Positions 26,124 to 35,225 of a stretch of DNA of 64,000 bases are shown piece by piece. How positions within the stretch are numbered: position 1 is the first letter of the stretch; each line of letters begins with the position of its first letter. The stretch spans positions 868,001 to 932,000 of the forward strand of contig NC_017068.1 of the NCBI RefSeq assembly GCF_000284095.1. The letters run 5' to 3'. The notes under the pieces are model-generated. The model saw only the letters and a list, made by a program, of their open reading frames with translations, was not told the DNA's origin and did not search any database. The DNA is from Selenomonas ruminantium subsp. lactilytica TAM6421 (GTDB lineage Bacteria; Bacillota; Negativicutes; Selenomonadales; Selenomonadaceae). A program made the position numbers and the translations under genes.

Positions 26124-26648
26124 GTGTTAGAGCAGGTTTGGTTTGAGTTGCGTCCGGACGAGGATATCGTAAATCCCATAATGCCAATCGGGATTCCAAT
26201 GCAGGACTATTCGCAGGTGATGATAGCAGGGGATTTTGCAAGGCTTCGGGATCGTGTCGGCTTCTATGAGCCGAAAATTGGGCTGGAGGTTTGCGATTTT
26301 CTGTTTGCGCCGACATTCATGGTGGGGAAAAAGATGATTTCGCTGTTTCGCGCATTGGCTCCTGAGCTGGAGACGCGGACACTGGCACTTTTTCCAGTAG
26401 AAGGAGATGGCCCGGAAATCAATTATTGGATTCCCTATTTGCCGCCAGTTGACTGTTTGGAAATATGCCAGGATAGCTGTTGTGTGCGGCCGGATTGCCT
26501 TGCAGGTCAAGTGATGGTGAAGTGTGAGCGGAAGCGTGAGGCTCACTGGATTTTCTCTTTGGCGGTGGCGGAGCAGATACTTGCCCGCGGTCTGATGGGC
26601 GCTCATTTTGTACGATTATCGACAGCAGGGAAGGGGGAGCAGATTTGA
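26124..26648 (+). CDS. Conserved small protein preceding VgrG, second copy
   Basis: GTG 26124 has AAAGGAG 6 bases upstream, and the resulting N-terminus (LEQVWFELRPDEDI) aligns with the paralogue at 13173. A longer frame to 26049 starts inside a terminator and is rejected. The 174-residue soluble protein has the same TFMVGKKMISLFRALAPELE and INYWIPYLPP blocks as the paralogue. Its stop overlaps the TTG start of the next vgrG (TTGA). Keeping this gene coupled to two different VgrG subfamilies suggests a general spike chaperone or adaptor. No named family is certain. Confidence 0.6.
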   Translation: MLEQVWFELRPDEDIVNPIMPIGIPMQDYSQVMIAGDFARLRDRVGFYEPKIGLEVCDFLFAPTFMVGKKMISLFRALAPELETRTLALFPVEGDGPEINYWIPYLPPVDCLEICQDSCCVRPDCLAGQVMVKCERKREAHWIFSLAVAEQILARGLMGAHFVRLSTAGKGEQI

Positions 26649-28066
26649 AGATTGCACATAATTCATTGCGTGTGGAAGGATTTCCCTGTCATAGGATTTT
26701 GGAAATGGAACTTTATCATGTACCAAATGCGTATGGCCGGGCTAGGCTGGTGATGGAAACAACGGCTCAGGAAATCGAGTTTTTTATTCCCCGGGCAGGC
26801 GAAGAAAAGGTGAAATTGCTGGCCGTGGATGACAAAGGAGGGGAAAGAGTCATTTTTTGCGGTTGCCTGGCAGAGCTGGATTATGAGCTGAGCAGTCAAT
26901 ATGCGGTGGTTACGTGTTTGCTGTACGATACCTGTAGCCAGTTGGATTTACGCTGGCAGAATCAGACCTATCAGAATCTGCAGGAAAATTATCAGACGGT
27001 GTTGGAGCGTTCCTATCAGCTGGCTGAAGTGAAGACAAATCTTATCTTTGGTGTACAGGACCGGCAAATTGGCAGATTTCTGACACAGATGCAGGAAACG
27101 GCCTGGATGTTTTCCAAGCGCTTGGCTTCGCATTTTCATACGGCGATATTCAGCCGTATGAATGAGTTTGTGCCTACATTGTCCGTAGGAATTCCGGCAG
27201 GTGATGGGACAGTCCTCCAATTGAATGGTGCAAATGCCGTCTATCAACAGGATAATTGGCGTTATTTGCGTTATCGTCTAAATCAAAAACAGGCAGGTAA
27301 GGGTGCAATTTCGGAGGCTTTCCAGCGTATTTCCTGCGAATCCGATGATTATGCCTGTTTGGGAGCAGAAGTCGAATTTCGTGGGAAAAGATACATCATC
27401 AGCCGGGTGCAGGGGAGTTTGCGGGATGGCCAGCTACATATGAAATATGAATTGGCAGACAATCGTGGTATGTTGATGCCATTGTATCAGCACCCGCATT
27501 GTGGCGGTCGTATCAGCAAAGGAAAAGTGCAGGCGGTAGAACGCGATCGGGTTAAGGTTTGGTTTGATGAAGTGGATGAGAAGTATGATGTTGCTGGCAA
27601 CGCATGGTTTCCCTATTCTACGGGCTATTCGTCGCAGGATGGCAGTGGCTGGTATGTTATGCCTGAAGAACAGGATGAGGTTCGAATTCTTTTTCCCTCC
27701 CATGAAGAAGACGCAGCTTTTGGGGCTAGTGCGGTCAATCAGGCCCCGGCTCGGTCAGAGCGCAATAAGTATTTTCGTGCCCCTGGTGGCAATAATGTGT
27801 TGATGGATGAAGATGGAATCACGTTGGACTGTGCCTCGGCTGATTCTTTTATTAGAATTTCGCAGGAGAAGGGAATCCGGATTTATTCGACACGGCCTAT
27901 TACCGTAGTAGCAGAAAAAGATATGGATATATATGGGAAAGAAGGGGTTTTGGTAAAAGCTGATGATAAGATTACCCTGCAGGTGGGGGCTTCCAATATT
28001 CATATGGATGCAAATGAGATTGGCATGGGAGCGGATACCGTTGCAATCGGAGGTGATGAGGAATGA
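26645..28066 (+). CDS. VgrG/Gp5-like spike protein, subfamily A
   Basis: This is a 473-residue VgrG with TTG start at 26645 preceded by GGGGGAG. The late-control D base has MQETAWMFSKRLASHFH near residue 150. The OB neck, about 285-345, includes WFPYSTGYSSQDGSGWYVMP. The APGGNNVLMDEDGITL cap is followed by short strand repeats ending DTVAIGGDEE. It is translationally coupled both to the upstream adaptor-like gene and to the next vgrG (ATGA overlap), so two different spikes come from one mRNA and might form mixed or alternative tips. Confidence 0.85.
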   Translation: MKIAHNSLRVEGFPCHRILEMELYHVPNAYGRARLVMETTAQEIEFFIPRAGEEKVKLLAVDDKGGERVIFCGCLAELDYELSSQYAVVTCLLYDTCSQLDLRWQNQTYQNLQENYQTVLERSYQLAEVKTNLIFGVQDRQIGRFLTQMQETAWMFSKRLASHFHTAIFSRMNEFVPTLSVGIPAGDGTVLQLNGANAVYQQDNWRYLRYRLNQKQAGKGAISEAFQRISCESDDYACLGAEVEFRGKRYIISRVQGSLRDGQLHMKYELADNRGMLMPLYQHPHCGGRISKGKVQAVERDRVKVWFDEVDEKYDVAGNAWFPYSTGYSSQDGSGWYVMPEEQDEVRILFPSHEEDAAFGASAVNQAPARSERNKYFRAPGGNNVLMDEDGITLDCASADSFIRISQEKGIRIYSTRPITVVAEKDMDIYGKEGVLVKADDKITLQVGASNIHMDANEIGMGADTVAIGGDEE

Positions 28067-29478
28067 AGATTACGCATCAATGCTTGCGGGTAAAGGGAAT
28101 AGATTTTCTGCGGCTGCAGAATATGACCATTCATCATCGTCCAAATCATTTTGCCTTTATGCAGTTGATTGGTGAGGCCGATGCTGCGGTGATGGAACCC
28201 TTTATGACGAAGTCGGAGGAAACGCTGATAACAGTCTGTGTTATCGATCTGCGAGGGGAAGAAACGGTGATTTTTCGGGGGTATATCCTGAAGTTTCACT
28301 TGCGGGAAAAGAAACACTATAGTCAGGTGAAAATATTGTTGGCAGATGCCTCTTATCGTCTGGATTTACAGCAGGAACGGAAATCGTTTCAAAATCTGCA
28401 GAAAAACTATGGGTCGATTGTATCAGAAGCTTGTCAGCAGAACGGCTTGGGAGACAAAGTCCAGGTTATCATGAAAGTGCCAGATAAGCCCATCGGTGAG
28501 TTCATTCTGCAATTGGATGAAACGGATTGGGCTTTTGCCAGAAGGATGGCTTCCCATTTTGGGGTTCCTGTTTTTACGGATTGTCTGGCGGAGCATCCTG
28601 TCTTGTTTATCGGTCTGCCGCAGAAGGAAGGAAAGGAGAGTGTATTGGATAGGGCTGAATACAGCATCTGTTATCGGGATGGAAAACGTCAATTTTGGCA
28701 GGAAAATGCGCTAGCGGACAAGAGACAAAGTATGGCGGAAGATTTCGTCTGTCGATTTGTGGAGTCTGATGAATATCTGCCGTTAGGGGCGAAGGTTTCT
28801 TTTGGAGGGAAATCTTATTATATTGCGGCGGTAACGGGGAAATTGCGGGATGGTATGCTGCATATGCGTTATCGATTGGCGGGCAGGGAAAGCTTCATGG
28901 TTTCGTTGATGAAGAATTCATCCTGTGCAGGTCTGGTGCTGATTGGGCAGGTGAAAGAGGTTCAGCAGGACAAGGTAAAGGTACATTTCGTGCATGTGGA
29001 TGCAAAGTATGATGAAGGAACGACAAAATGGTTTCCCTATTCGACCTCATATTCATCGAGTGATGGCAGTGGCTGGTATGTCATGCCCAGTGAAGGAGAC
29101 TATGTGCGTGTTTTTTTTCCCACGCAGGAAGAAAAGGATGCTTTCTGTGTGAGTACGGTCAATGCAGCTCCACCGGCGAATACACGCAATAAAACCCTGC
29201 GCGCTCCTGGCGGCAAGGAATTGTTGCTTACGGATGATAGTGTTCATTTGATCACAAAACATCAGGATACGTTCATCGATATGTCAGGGACGGGAATCCA
29301 TGTGTCTACATCGAATGCCATTAAAGTAAGAGCCGATAAGAAAGTCATCCTACGAGGGAAAGAAATAGAATTTCTCGCTGAGAAGAAAATAAAACTGATG
29401 GCTGGTGGTACGACTGCAATAATGACGCATGGGGAAATACAGCTGGCTGCGAAAGATATCTTGGTTGGGGGGATATGA
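28063..29478 (+). CDS. VgrG/Gp5-like spike protein, subfamily A
   Basis: This is a 471-residue VgrG overlapping the previous gene by ATGA. Motifs are QLDETDWAFARRMASHFGVP near residue 152 and KWFPYSTSYSSSDGSGWYVM in the OB neck around 320. APGGKELLLTDDSVHLI follows, then a short needle of strand repeats ending AAKDILVGGI. It is the closest counterpart of the VgrG at 7548 by motif, and like that one it directly precedes a DUF4280 tip gene (the stop abuts ATG 29479). It is presumably the carrier of that tip. Confidence 0.85.
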   Translation: MKITHQCLRVKGIDFLRLQNMTIHHRPNHFAFMQLIGEADAAVMEPFMTKSEETLITVCVIDLRGEETVIFRGYILKFHLREKKHYSQVKILLADASYRLDLQQERKSFQNLQKNYGSIVSEACQQNGLGDKVQVIMKVPDKPIGEFILQLDETDWAFARRMASHFGVPVFTDCLAEHPVLFIGLPQKEGKESVLDRAEYSICYRDGKRQFWQENALADKRQSMAEDFVCRFVESDEYLPLGAKVSFGGKSYYIAAVTGKLRDGMLHMRYRLAGRESFMVSLMKNSSCAGLVLIGQVKEVQQDKVKVHFVHVDAKYDEGTTKWFPYSTSYSSSDGSGWYVMPSEGDYVRVFFPTQEEKDAFCVSTVNAAPPANTRNKTLRAPGGKELLLTDDSVHLITKHQDTFIDMSGTGIHVSTSNAIKVRADKKVILRGKEIEFLAEKKIKLMAGGTTAIMTHGEIQLAAKDILVGGI

Positions 29479-30426
29479 ATGTCAGGGAATAAAAATTACA
29501 TGTCAATGGATGCGTGGTATACCTATTGCGATCATGGCTCAGATAAGCAGAAGGTTTATCTGGAAGAGTCACATGGTGTGATAAATCAAAAGGACAAAAA
29601 ACCTGTATTAAATGCCAATGACTATAAGTATCCGGATAATATCAAAGGCTATGGCAAATGCAAGGCAAAAGGCAAACATTTGGTGTTGAGCAGGCGCTGG
29701 CGCCGAAAAAAACCGGGAGACGTTATCGGTGTGTGCAGACCGGAACTGCATGAACCATGGAAGGACTGTGATCCACACTATACAATCGAAGGAGCACCCG
29801 TGGTTCTGGATACAAGTTGCTTGCACTGTGCCCGTGGGGGCGTGATTCGCTTTATGAAACCTGATGCAGAAAATAATATGAAAGATGCGGATCAAGACGA
29901 ATACAGCAGCTTTGCTGGCTTTAACAAGACTTTGCAGGGCGTTAACGAGGCAATAGTCAACTGCATACCGGATAATATGAAAACTGGAGATAATAATCAT
30001 CTGTTGAAATTGGGGACAGATGAATTTGGAGCTTATATAGATTTATCATTTAATGCTTTGGACGTTGATAACAGAGAGACAGAATTAAAAAAAGATCCAA
30101 CAGATGGCTGGAAATTGGAGCATGGAAATGCAACGCAAGTAAAAGTGAACGTAGAGTTAGGGGGATATTGTAAAGATCTAAGTGCTTCTGTTGGCACGGA
30201 GTTGGAGGTCGGTAAAATAAAATCTGGCAGTAAAGAGCCGGAGCCGGCTGATTTAAAGGTATACGGGAAGGCATCGGTAAAGGATAAAGGGGAACTAGAG
30301 GCATCGAAACATCTTCTGGAAGATAAAGTTGAAGCAACTTTTGAAGCGGGAAAAGCAAAGCTTTCGGCCGAAAAAAGCAAAGGTAAATATGGAGCAAGTA
30401 TTAGCGTTCGTGATAAACAGGATTAG
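29479..30426 (+). CDS. PAAR-like DUF4280 protein with lysine-rich C-terminal domain
   Basis: This 315-residue protein starts one base after the VgrG stop. Residues 1-125 are a DUF4280 tip with spaced cysteines (YTYCDHGS, GYGKCKAKG, LHCARGGVIRF) and the IEGAPVVLDTS block. It is the intact relative of the interrupted gene at 1758. After about 140 the sequence is unlike the other copies: strand-like, then repetitive and lysine/glutamate-rich (KVEATFEAGKAKLSAEKSKG). This could be a membrane-active, binding or structural cargo; I cannot name it. The next gene encodes a lipoprotein that may be its immunity protein. Confidence 0.75.
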   Translation: MSGNKNYMSMDAWYTYCDHGSDKQKVYLEESHGVINQKDKKPVLNANDYKYPDNIKGYGKCKAKGKHLVLSRRWRRKKPGDVIGVCRPELHEPWKDCDPHYTIEGAPVVLDTSCLHCARGGVIRFMKPDAENNMKDADQDEYSSFAGFNKTLQGVNEAIVNCIPDNMKTGDNNHLLKLGTDEFGAYIDLSFNALDVDNRETELKKDPTDGWKLEHGNATQVKVNVELGGYCKDLSASVGTELEVGKIKSGSKEPEPADLKVYGKASVKDKGELEASKHLLEDKVEATFEAGKAKLSAEKSKGKYGASISVRDKQD

Positions 30427-30442
30427 AGGAGTGGTAGTTAAT

Positions 30443-31015
30443 ATGAGGAGAATATGGAAAAAACTTTTGGTCGTCGCATTGGTATTTTTTACTGGTACTG
30501 TAAGTGGTTGTACTGGAAACTCGGAATTACATGGTGGAAATTATGATAATAAGGATTGCTGGAAAACTATAACTTTTACACAAAATAGTGGGCGGAAATT
30601 ATCCTTGGATCTTCCGTTTGAGTTGAATGATAATGGTGATTTTGAGTCAGATGATATTGTTCGAAATGCGGAATGGCACAGATATGAAGATGATAATATA
30701 TTTGTTAGTGTAGATCATTGCAGATTTTTTGATGCGAAAAGCAAGATTAACTTCAACCTGCAGACGTTTATGGCTGATTTTGTTAATTATGAAAAGATGC
30801 ATCCGGCTTTACAAAAAATAGAAACCAGAATAATAAATGGAAAAGAAATGACATATGCTGAAATCCAGGCAGAAGACAATGGTCGGCGTAAGATTGAATG
30901 TTTGGGGATGGATTCGGGAAAAGAATCATGGACAATTGTATATGTTTATAGAAATGATGATACTGCTATGCAGAAACTGGTAGAAAAATCGATGGCAACA
31001 GTTTCATTGCAGTGA
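30443..31015 (+). CDS. Lipoprotein, DcrB-like, candidate immunity protein
   Basis: ATG 30443 follows AGAGGAG by 11 bases. The N-terminus (MRRIWKKLLVVALVFFTGTV) ends in a lipobox SGC, giving a signal peptidase II site at Cys 21. The mature part has CWKTITFTQNSGRKLSLDLP and a C-terminal strand/helix block ending KLVEKSMATVSLQ. It is paralogous to the protein at 35226 (DCFWKTSSFIASEKQELRIE), and both resemble DcrB/DUF1795 folds. Envelope location next to a DUF4280 effector fits protection against a periplasmic or membrane toxin. This is inferred. Confidence 0.65.
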   Translation: MRRIWKKLLVVALVFFTGTVSGCTGNSELHGGNYDNKDCWKTITFTQNSGRKLSLDLPFELNDNGDFESDDIVRNAEWHRYEDDNIFVSVDHCRFFDAKSKINFNLQTFMADFVNYEKMHPALQKIETRIINGKEMTYAEIQAEDNGRRKIECLGMDSGKESWTIVYVYRNDDTAMQKLVEKSMATVSLQ

Positions 31016-31025
31016 GGGAGAGAGT

Positions 31026-32528
31026 ATGGAAGCATTATCATTGGGTGATATACGAGCGGAAGGACTTCCCGTTGGCAGCCTTCAAAGCTTCTGGGTGCGT
31101 ACGCATGCTAATCAGCATGGATATTGCCATATTGTTCTGGAAGTGAATGCGCAGGAAAAAGAAGATGAATTGTTGTCATGGCGTCAGCGGGAGGTGAAAG
31201 TATATGGCAAGGGACAATTGTTATTTGTTGGTGTGGTGACCGGCGCAGGAGTGAAGACTGTGAGTGGGCATAAAATCATGTCAATTGATTTATTATCCCT
31301 CTCGAGGAAGATGGATGTGAAAAAGAAGAGCCGCACCTTTCAGGCATTGGACAAGACGCTGGGGGATGTGGCCCGGGAAATCGCAATTCCTTATCATGTG
31401 GACGTGTTGATTGAAAATGATGTGGTGATTTCGCGTATGCTCTATCAGCATGATGAGACGGACTGGGAGTTCTTGCGGCGGCTTTGTGAGAGTATGGGGC
31501 TGATGCTCTTTTGTGATAGCAGCAGCTCTATGATCCGCCTGAGTCTGGGGTTTGTTCCGTTCAGGCATTATGAATGCGCGGGCAGGATCAGGTCTCATGG
31601 CAGCCATGTATCTTATTTCGAGGTGCAGCGTCGGAGAGAAAATACCAGAAAAAAGTCCCGGGTAGATGAGTTTGCGGACACAAAGCTCAGTACTTATGAC
31701 TTGTTGCCTGGCGCAGGTTATGGACTGATGCTGGCAGAGCGTGAGCAGGCTGTTCTGGGCAGTCAGATAAGAGTGAACGGTGATTTTTTGGACAATGAGC
31801 TGTTGGTTCGGCATCGGGAAGGCCTGTGTGCGACCGCAGCCGTGCAGAAAAATCGTTGGCATAAGCCTTGTTACATTCCCGGCGAGGTGATTGCCGTTCA
31901 GGGGCAGCAGGTCAAGATGAAATTTGAGTGTGATGATAAGCAGGATGAGGGAAAGGCAAGATGGATTGCCCATGAGAATACGGTCAATAACTATATGTAT
32001 TCGATGCCGGATGTTGGGGATAAGGCGTTTGCCTATTTCGAAGAAAGCGGCGAATTGGTGGTCTTGGGGAGTCATCGTGGCGGTTTGGACGGGAATACGG
32101 ATTATCAGAATCCGGAGAATCGCAGTTTGACCTCGGAAAATCAGATGATTCAGTTCCAACCGGAGAGTACGGTCTGCATTGCCGGGCGTGATGGTGAGCA
32201 GTCTTCACGTATAGTGGGGGATACCAGTGCGGGGATTGACATCATATCGAGCGAGGATATCCTGATTCAGACACCGCAGAAGCTTACGCTGCAGGCTAAG
32301 GAGGAAAAAGCTGATGATAAGGCGGTGAAGCTGATGCCTGGGTTTAACCGTGGCTATAATGCGTATACAGGGGCTGGTGGCGTGCCATTGGAACAGCGTT
32401 ATTCCTTATTGAAAGCTGCAGAGTTAGGCGTCGATACAGTTTCCATGAATCAATTGAGTCCAATGCTGGAACCGGTGGCTGCTTCTTCCGCAGCCAAGTC
32501 ATTAGATGCCTGCACGAAAGGACGATAA
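31026..32528 (+). CDS. VgrG/Gp5-like spike protein, subfamily B
   Basis: This is a 500-residue VgrG starting at ATG 31026 with GGGAGAGAG upstream. It shows the base motif DETDWEFLRRLCESMGLMLF near 140, and an OB neck NNYMYSMPDVGDKAFAYFEE near 320. Its C-terminal extension GFNRGYNAYTGAGGVPLEQR also occurs, in diverged form, in the VgrG-Rhs fusion (YRNGMAAYTAHGGGYIG). It therefore belongs to the same subfamily as the fusion's first 500 residues and differs from the three subfamily A copies. The following gene encodes a protein related to the fusion's linker. Confidence 0.85.
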   Translation: MEALSLGDIRAEGLPVGSLQSFWVRTHANQHGYCHIVLEVNAQEKEDELLSWRQREVKVYGKGQLLFVGVVTGAGVKTVSGHKIMSIDLLSLSRKMDVKKKSRTFQALDKTLGDVAREIAIPYHVDVLIENDVVISRMLYQHDETDWEFLRRLCESMGLMLFCDSSSSMIRLSLGFVPFRHYECAGRIRSHGSHVSYFEVQRRRENTRKKSRVDEFADTKLSTYDLLPGAGYGLMLAEREQAVLGSQIRVNGDFLDNELLVRHREGLCATAAVQKNRWHKPCYIPGEVIAVQGQQVKMKFECDDKQDEGKARWIAHENTVNNYMYSMPDVGDKAFAYFEESGELVVLGSHRGGLDGNTDYQNPENRSLTSENQMIQFQPESTVCIAGRDGEQSSRIVGDTSAGIDIISSEDILIQTPQKLTLQAKEEKADDKAVKLMPGFNRGYNAYTGAGGVPLEQRYSLLKAAELGVDTVSMNQLSPMLEPVAASSAAKSLDACTKGR

Positions 32529-32531
32529 GAT

Positions 32532-33635
32532 ATGTCAAGGATATGGCTCAGTTCAGATCATTCTGTAAGCTTTGTGGTGAAAGATACAAAAATACTTTTG
32601 GATGGAGATGCGAAGAAAATACTTTTGCTGGCGAAGATTGTAAATCAGGAGGGGTATAAGCACGCAAAATATACAATCAATGTAAAAACTTCGGCACAGT
32701 TGCAATATGAACAGACATCCGCTGATTTGAAGGCCGCTGCCCGGGCTGCATTCCTTGTCGGTTCTTTTATCCCGTTCCCACCTGTGCAGATTGCCTGCGC
32801 GGTTGGTTCAGTCGCGATGGATCTTTATGATGCCAAAGAGGCCGCAGATCGAGGCGATACTGCGGCAAGAAATTGGAATATTGCCTTTGCTTGTATGGAT
32901 GCTATACCTTTGATAAAAGCTGTTAATGGATTTTCACGTGTGGGCAATTTGGCTAAGGCTGGAGCATCAAAGGTTGGAACATTTGCAGAAAAAAATGCCG
33001 CGAAGGCGGGACAAATGGCTGAAAAAGCTATTACACGCGCTGGCGAAGTGGCCGATGCAGGCCTTGCACGTGCCGGAGAATTGGCTGGTGCTATTGGTGA
33101 ATCAAAATTGGGGCAGGCTTTGCGTCCTGCCGGAACTGCGGCAGTGGATATGATGGAAACATTTCGGAGTTGGGCGGGAAATTCAAAAGTAGTCCTGGGC
33201 GCTCAGAAAATTGGTGCACAGGTGATTGAGAAGGGACGAAGGGCAATTCCTGATTTTGTAACAGCTCATCCACGTTTGATCAGTGATTTGAATAAAGGAC
33301 GCAGGCTGGCTATAAAAGCAGGCGCACGAGGCTTTGAAGCCGGACATGATCTGGCGATAAAGGGAGCAGAGATGGGCAGGGATGTTTGGGAGGCTGGCGG
33401 CAAATATGCGGCAAAGGTCAGGGATATGGCAGCGAAAGCTGGAAACATTGCCGAAAAGGCCGGTGATTTTGCAAAACCAGGGATTGAAAAAGTACAGGCT
33501 GTCTTGACGAGTAAGCCATCTAAGGTCATCAGGGTGACAGGGGCAGGGCTGGCAAATTATCAATATAATGATGCACGAAATCGAAATAAATTGAAGGAAG
33601 ATCTAAATAAAAATAAAGTGGTAGAGAAGAAATGA
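32532..33635 (+). CDS. Ala/Lys-rich helical protein, cargo or effector candidate
   Basis: This encodes 367 residues without signal peptide. Residues 65-145 contain hydrophobic stretches (AARAAFLVGSFIPFPPVQIA; FACMDAIPLIKAVNG) resembling the pre-toxin linker of the VgrG-Rhs fusion (AAEMIPIVGNLMSAYDAL). From 145 to 340 the sequence is low-complexity amphipathic helix, rich in A, K, G and E (AKAGQMAEKAITRAGEVADA; KAGNIAEKAGDFAKPG). It lies 3 bases after a subfamily B vgrG and overlaps the next gene by ATGA. It may be a membrane-active effector or a carrier domain lacking a catalytic tip. No family is recognised. Confidence 0.6.
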   Translation: MSRIWLSSDHSVSFVVKDTKILLDGDAKKILLLAKIVNQEGYKHAKYTINVKTSAQLQYEQTSADLKAAARAAFLVGSFIPFPPVQIACAVGSVAMDLYDAKEAADRGDTAARNWNIAFACMDAIPLIKAVNGFSRVGNLAKAGASKVGTFAEKNAAKAGQMAEKAITRAGEVADAGLARAGELAGAIGESKLGQALRPAGTAAVDMMETFRSWAGNSKVVLGAQKIGAQVIEKGRRAIPDFVTAHPRLISDLNKGRRLAIKAGARGFEAGHDLAIKGAEMGRDVWEAGGKYAAKVRDMAAKAGNIAEKAGDFAKPGIEKVQAVLTSKPSKVIRVTGAGLANYQYNDARNRNKLKEDLNKNKVVEKK

Positions 33636-34651
33636 AGCATTTTACATTGAATGATTATTATAAAAAACGGTATTTCCCGCTGGAAGAGGAATTGTTATTA
33701 GAGATAAATCGATATTGCATTGAGCAGCAGGCAGAACTGCAAGCGGGATTTTGGAGATGTTTGCATCAGACGATTCAGGATATTGCGGATAACATAAAAA
33801 CACCTGTCAGCAGATTATATTGTACATTGCAATATACGGATTTTCTCAGTGGCAATGCCAGTATTTGCCTTTATTTTTGTGATGAACAAGGAAATGCGTT
33901 GGTCTGTGGCCGGTGGGAATGTCCTTGGTTGATGACATTTTGGCAGGATTTTGAAAAGAAAGTTATAGATGAGCGTGATTATGTCCGTTCGAATCTGCAT
34001 CCGTCGATGTTCCGTCCCTTTTATCCGGGTACGATCCGACAGCTTATGGAAGTGCTGGGGGAATATTTCAAGGTATGGATGCCGCTGAGAATGGAAGAAT
34101 TGCTGATGGGGGTGTTGCATACCGCTGAGTTCTATGTGACGATGGGGGAGTATCTGGGAGAGCAGAAACTGATATGGCGGCTACGGCCGCAGGTGAATCT
34201 GTTGGCGTACAGTGGTCAGCATAACTTGCCTGAGGACGAGCTGACCTATCGCAGTTTTCAAGGAAAACGCTATCGTGTACAGACGCTCGGGGCGCTTAAT
34301 TTGCAAAATTGCAGGTTTGATGATTGTCTGTTTGAACCATGGAAGTTTGCACAAACAGATTTGCGTAATGTGTTGTTCCGAAACTGCAGGTTTCATTTGA
34401 CGGATTTTACGCAGGTAAATCTGCAGGGGGCCGTGTTTTCAGATTGCTCTTTTACGGAGTGTCGTTTCGACGGGGCTGGTGGTGCTGGTATGCAGGGCCT
34501 TTATCCTTTGTTTTTCGAAATGTGTTCGTTTGTAAAGGTAACGTTTACGGATTGTGACTGGCCGGGCGTGGAGGCCTGGGATTGTACATTCCAACAAATA
34601 CGGACCGTAAACTGCCGATTTGACGATGAATTATGGGCAGAGATGAAATGA
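33632..34651 (+). CDS. Pentapeptide-repeat protein, spike-associated adaptor candidate (second copy)
   Basis: This 339-residue paralogue of 12151 overlaps the previous gene by ATGA. Both share the opening pattern N-x-Y-x-x-K-x-Y at the N-terminus and the RLRPQVNLLAYSGQ/FRLRTDMDLLDAQG block near the middle. Both end in pentapeptide coils, here about 225-335 (LNLQNCRFDDCLFEPWKFAQ and onward), rich in cysteine and phenylalanine. It has no secretion signal. Its repeated presence beside VgrG and DcrB-like genes supports a role in spike or effector assembly rather than in target cells. Function is inferred. Confidence 0.68.
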   Translation: MKHFTLNDYYKKRYFPLEEELLLEINRYCIEQQAELQAGFWRCLHQTIQDIADNIKTPVSRLYCTLQYTDFLSGNASICLYFCDEQGNALVCGRWECPWLMTFWQDFEKKVIDERDYVRSNLHPSMFRPFYPGTIRQLMEVLGEYFKVWMPLRMEELLMGVLHTAEFYVTMGEYLGEQKLIWRLRPQVNLLAYSGQHNLPEDELTYRSFQGKRYRVQTLGALNLQNCRFDDCLFEPWKFAQTDLRNVLFRNCRFHLTDFTQVNLQGAVFSDCSFTECRFDGAGGAGMQGLYPLFFEMCSFVKVTFTDCDWPGVEAWDCTFQQIRTVNCRFDDELWAEMK

Positions 34652-34662
34652 GGAGGCCACTG

Positions 34663-35196
34663 ATGACGGATTTATCCATTTATGATGAAGATTATGAGTT
34701 TACTTTTCGTGGCAGGGAATATCGTTTCTGTGAGCGATTGTTTTATGATGATCGATTCTCGTTAAGATTGCCGGTATCCTTTGAGCTTATGCCGGATTCT
34801 GTGCGAGAAATCTATCAGCCGGGGAGTCAGCCAGGGCAGCTGCTGCTGACGGATGAGGCTGGACAGTTTTCATTCAGCATGATGAAGGCAGAAGATCCTT
34901 TGGATGAAGAGATTATGGCCAGACAGGTGGAACTGTGTCAGTTTATTTTACCCAAGATGGCAGCAGGGGTACATGTTTATGAAGCAGATATCATAGAAGG
35001 CCGCTATCAGCAGTTAGCATATTTTGAGTATATCCATGATGCTTTGTTGGAACGCATGTATAATTGCATGTTCCTGACAGGTGTCAGCGGGCATATGGTA
35101 TGGGGGACGATTTCCTTTTCGTATGGCAATCGCAAGTTGAAATCTTTGGCCAAGGAAATCGCTTGTTCCTGCCATGATCTCAGTATAGTTGAATGA
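34663..35196 (+). CDS. DcrB/DUF1795-like protein (second full copy)
   Basis: ATG 34663 is chosen because AGGAGG lies 6 bases upstream; the 34633 and 34648 starts lie in or before that site. The 177-residue soluble protein contains RFSLRLPVSFELMPDSVREI, matching the I-x-L-P-x-x-F beginning of the DcrB/DUF1795 family, and the C-terminal YIHDALLERMYNCMFLTG block shared with 6997 and with the remnant at 1514. As with 6997 it may be a cytoplasmic loading chaperone (EagR-like) for an effector of this operon. Family moderately supported, role inferred. Confidence 0.58.
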   Translation: MTDLSIYDEDYEFTFRGREYRFCERLFYDDRFSLRLPVSFELMPDSVREIYQPGSQPGQLLLTDEAGQFSFSMMKAEDPLDEEIMARQVELCQFILPKMAAGVHVYEADIIEGRYQQLAYFEYIHDALLERMYNCMFLTGVSGHMVWGTISFSYGNRKLKSLAKEIACSCHDLSIVE

Positions 35197-35225
35197 TCTG
35201 ATAAAATCTGCGAGGGGGTGTTTCT

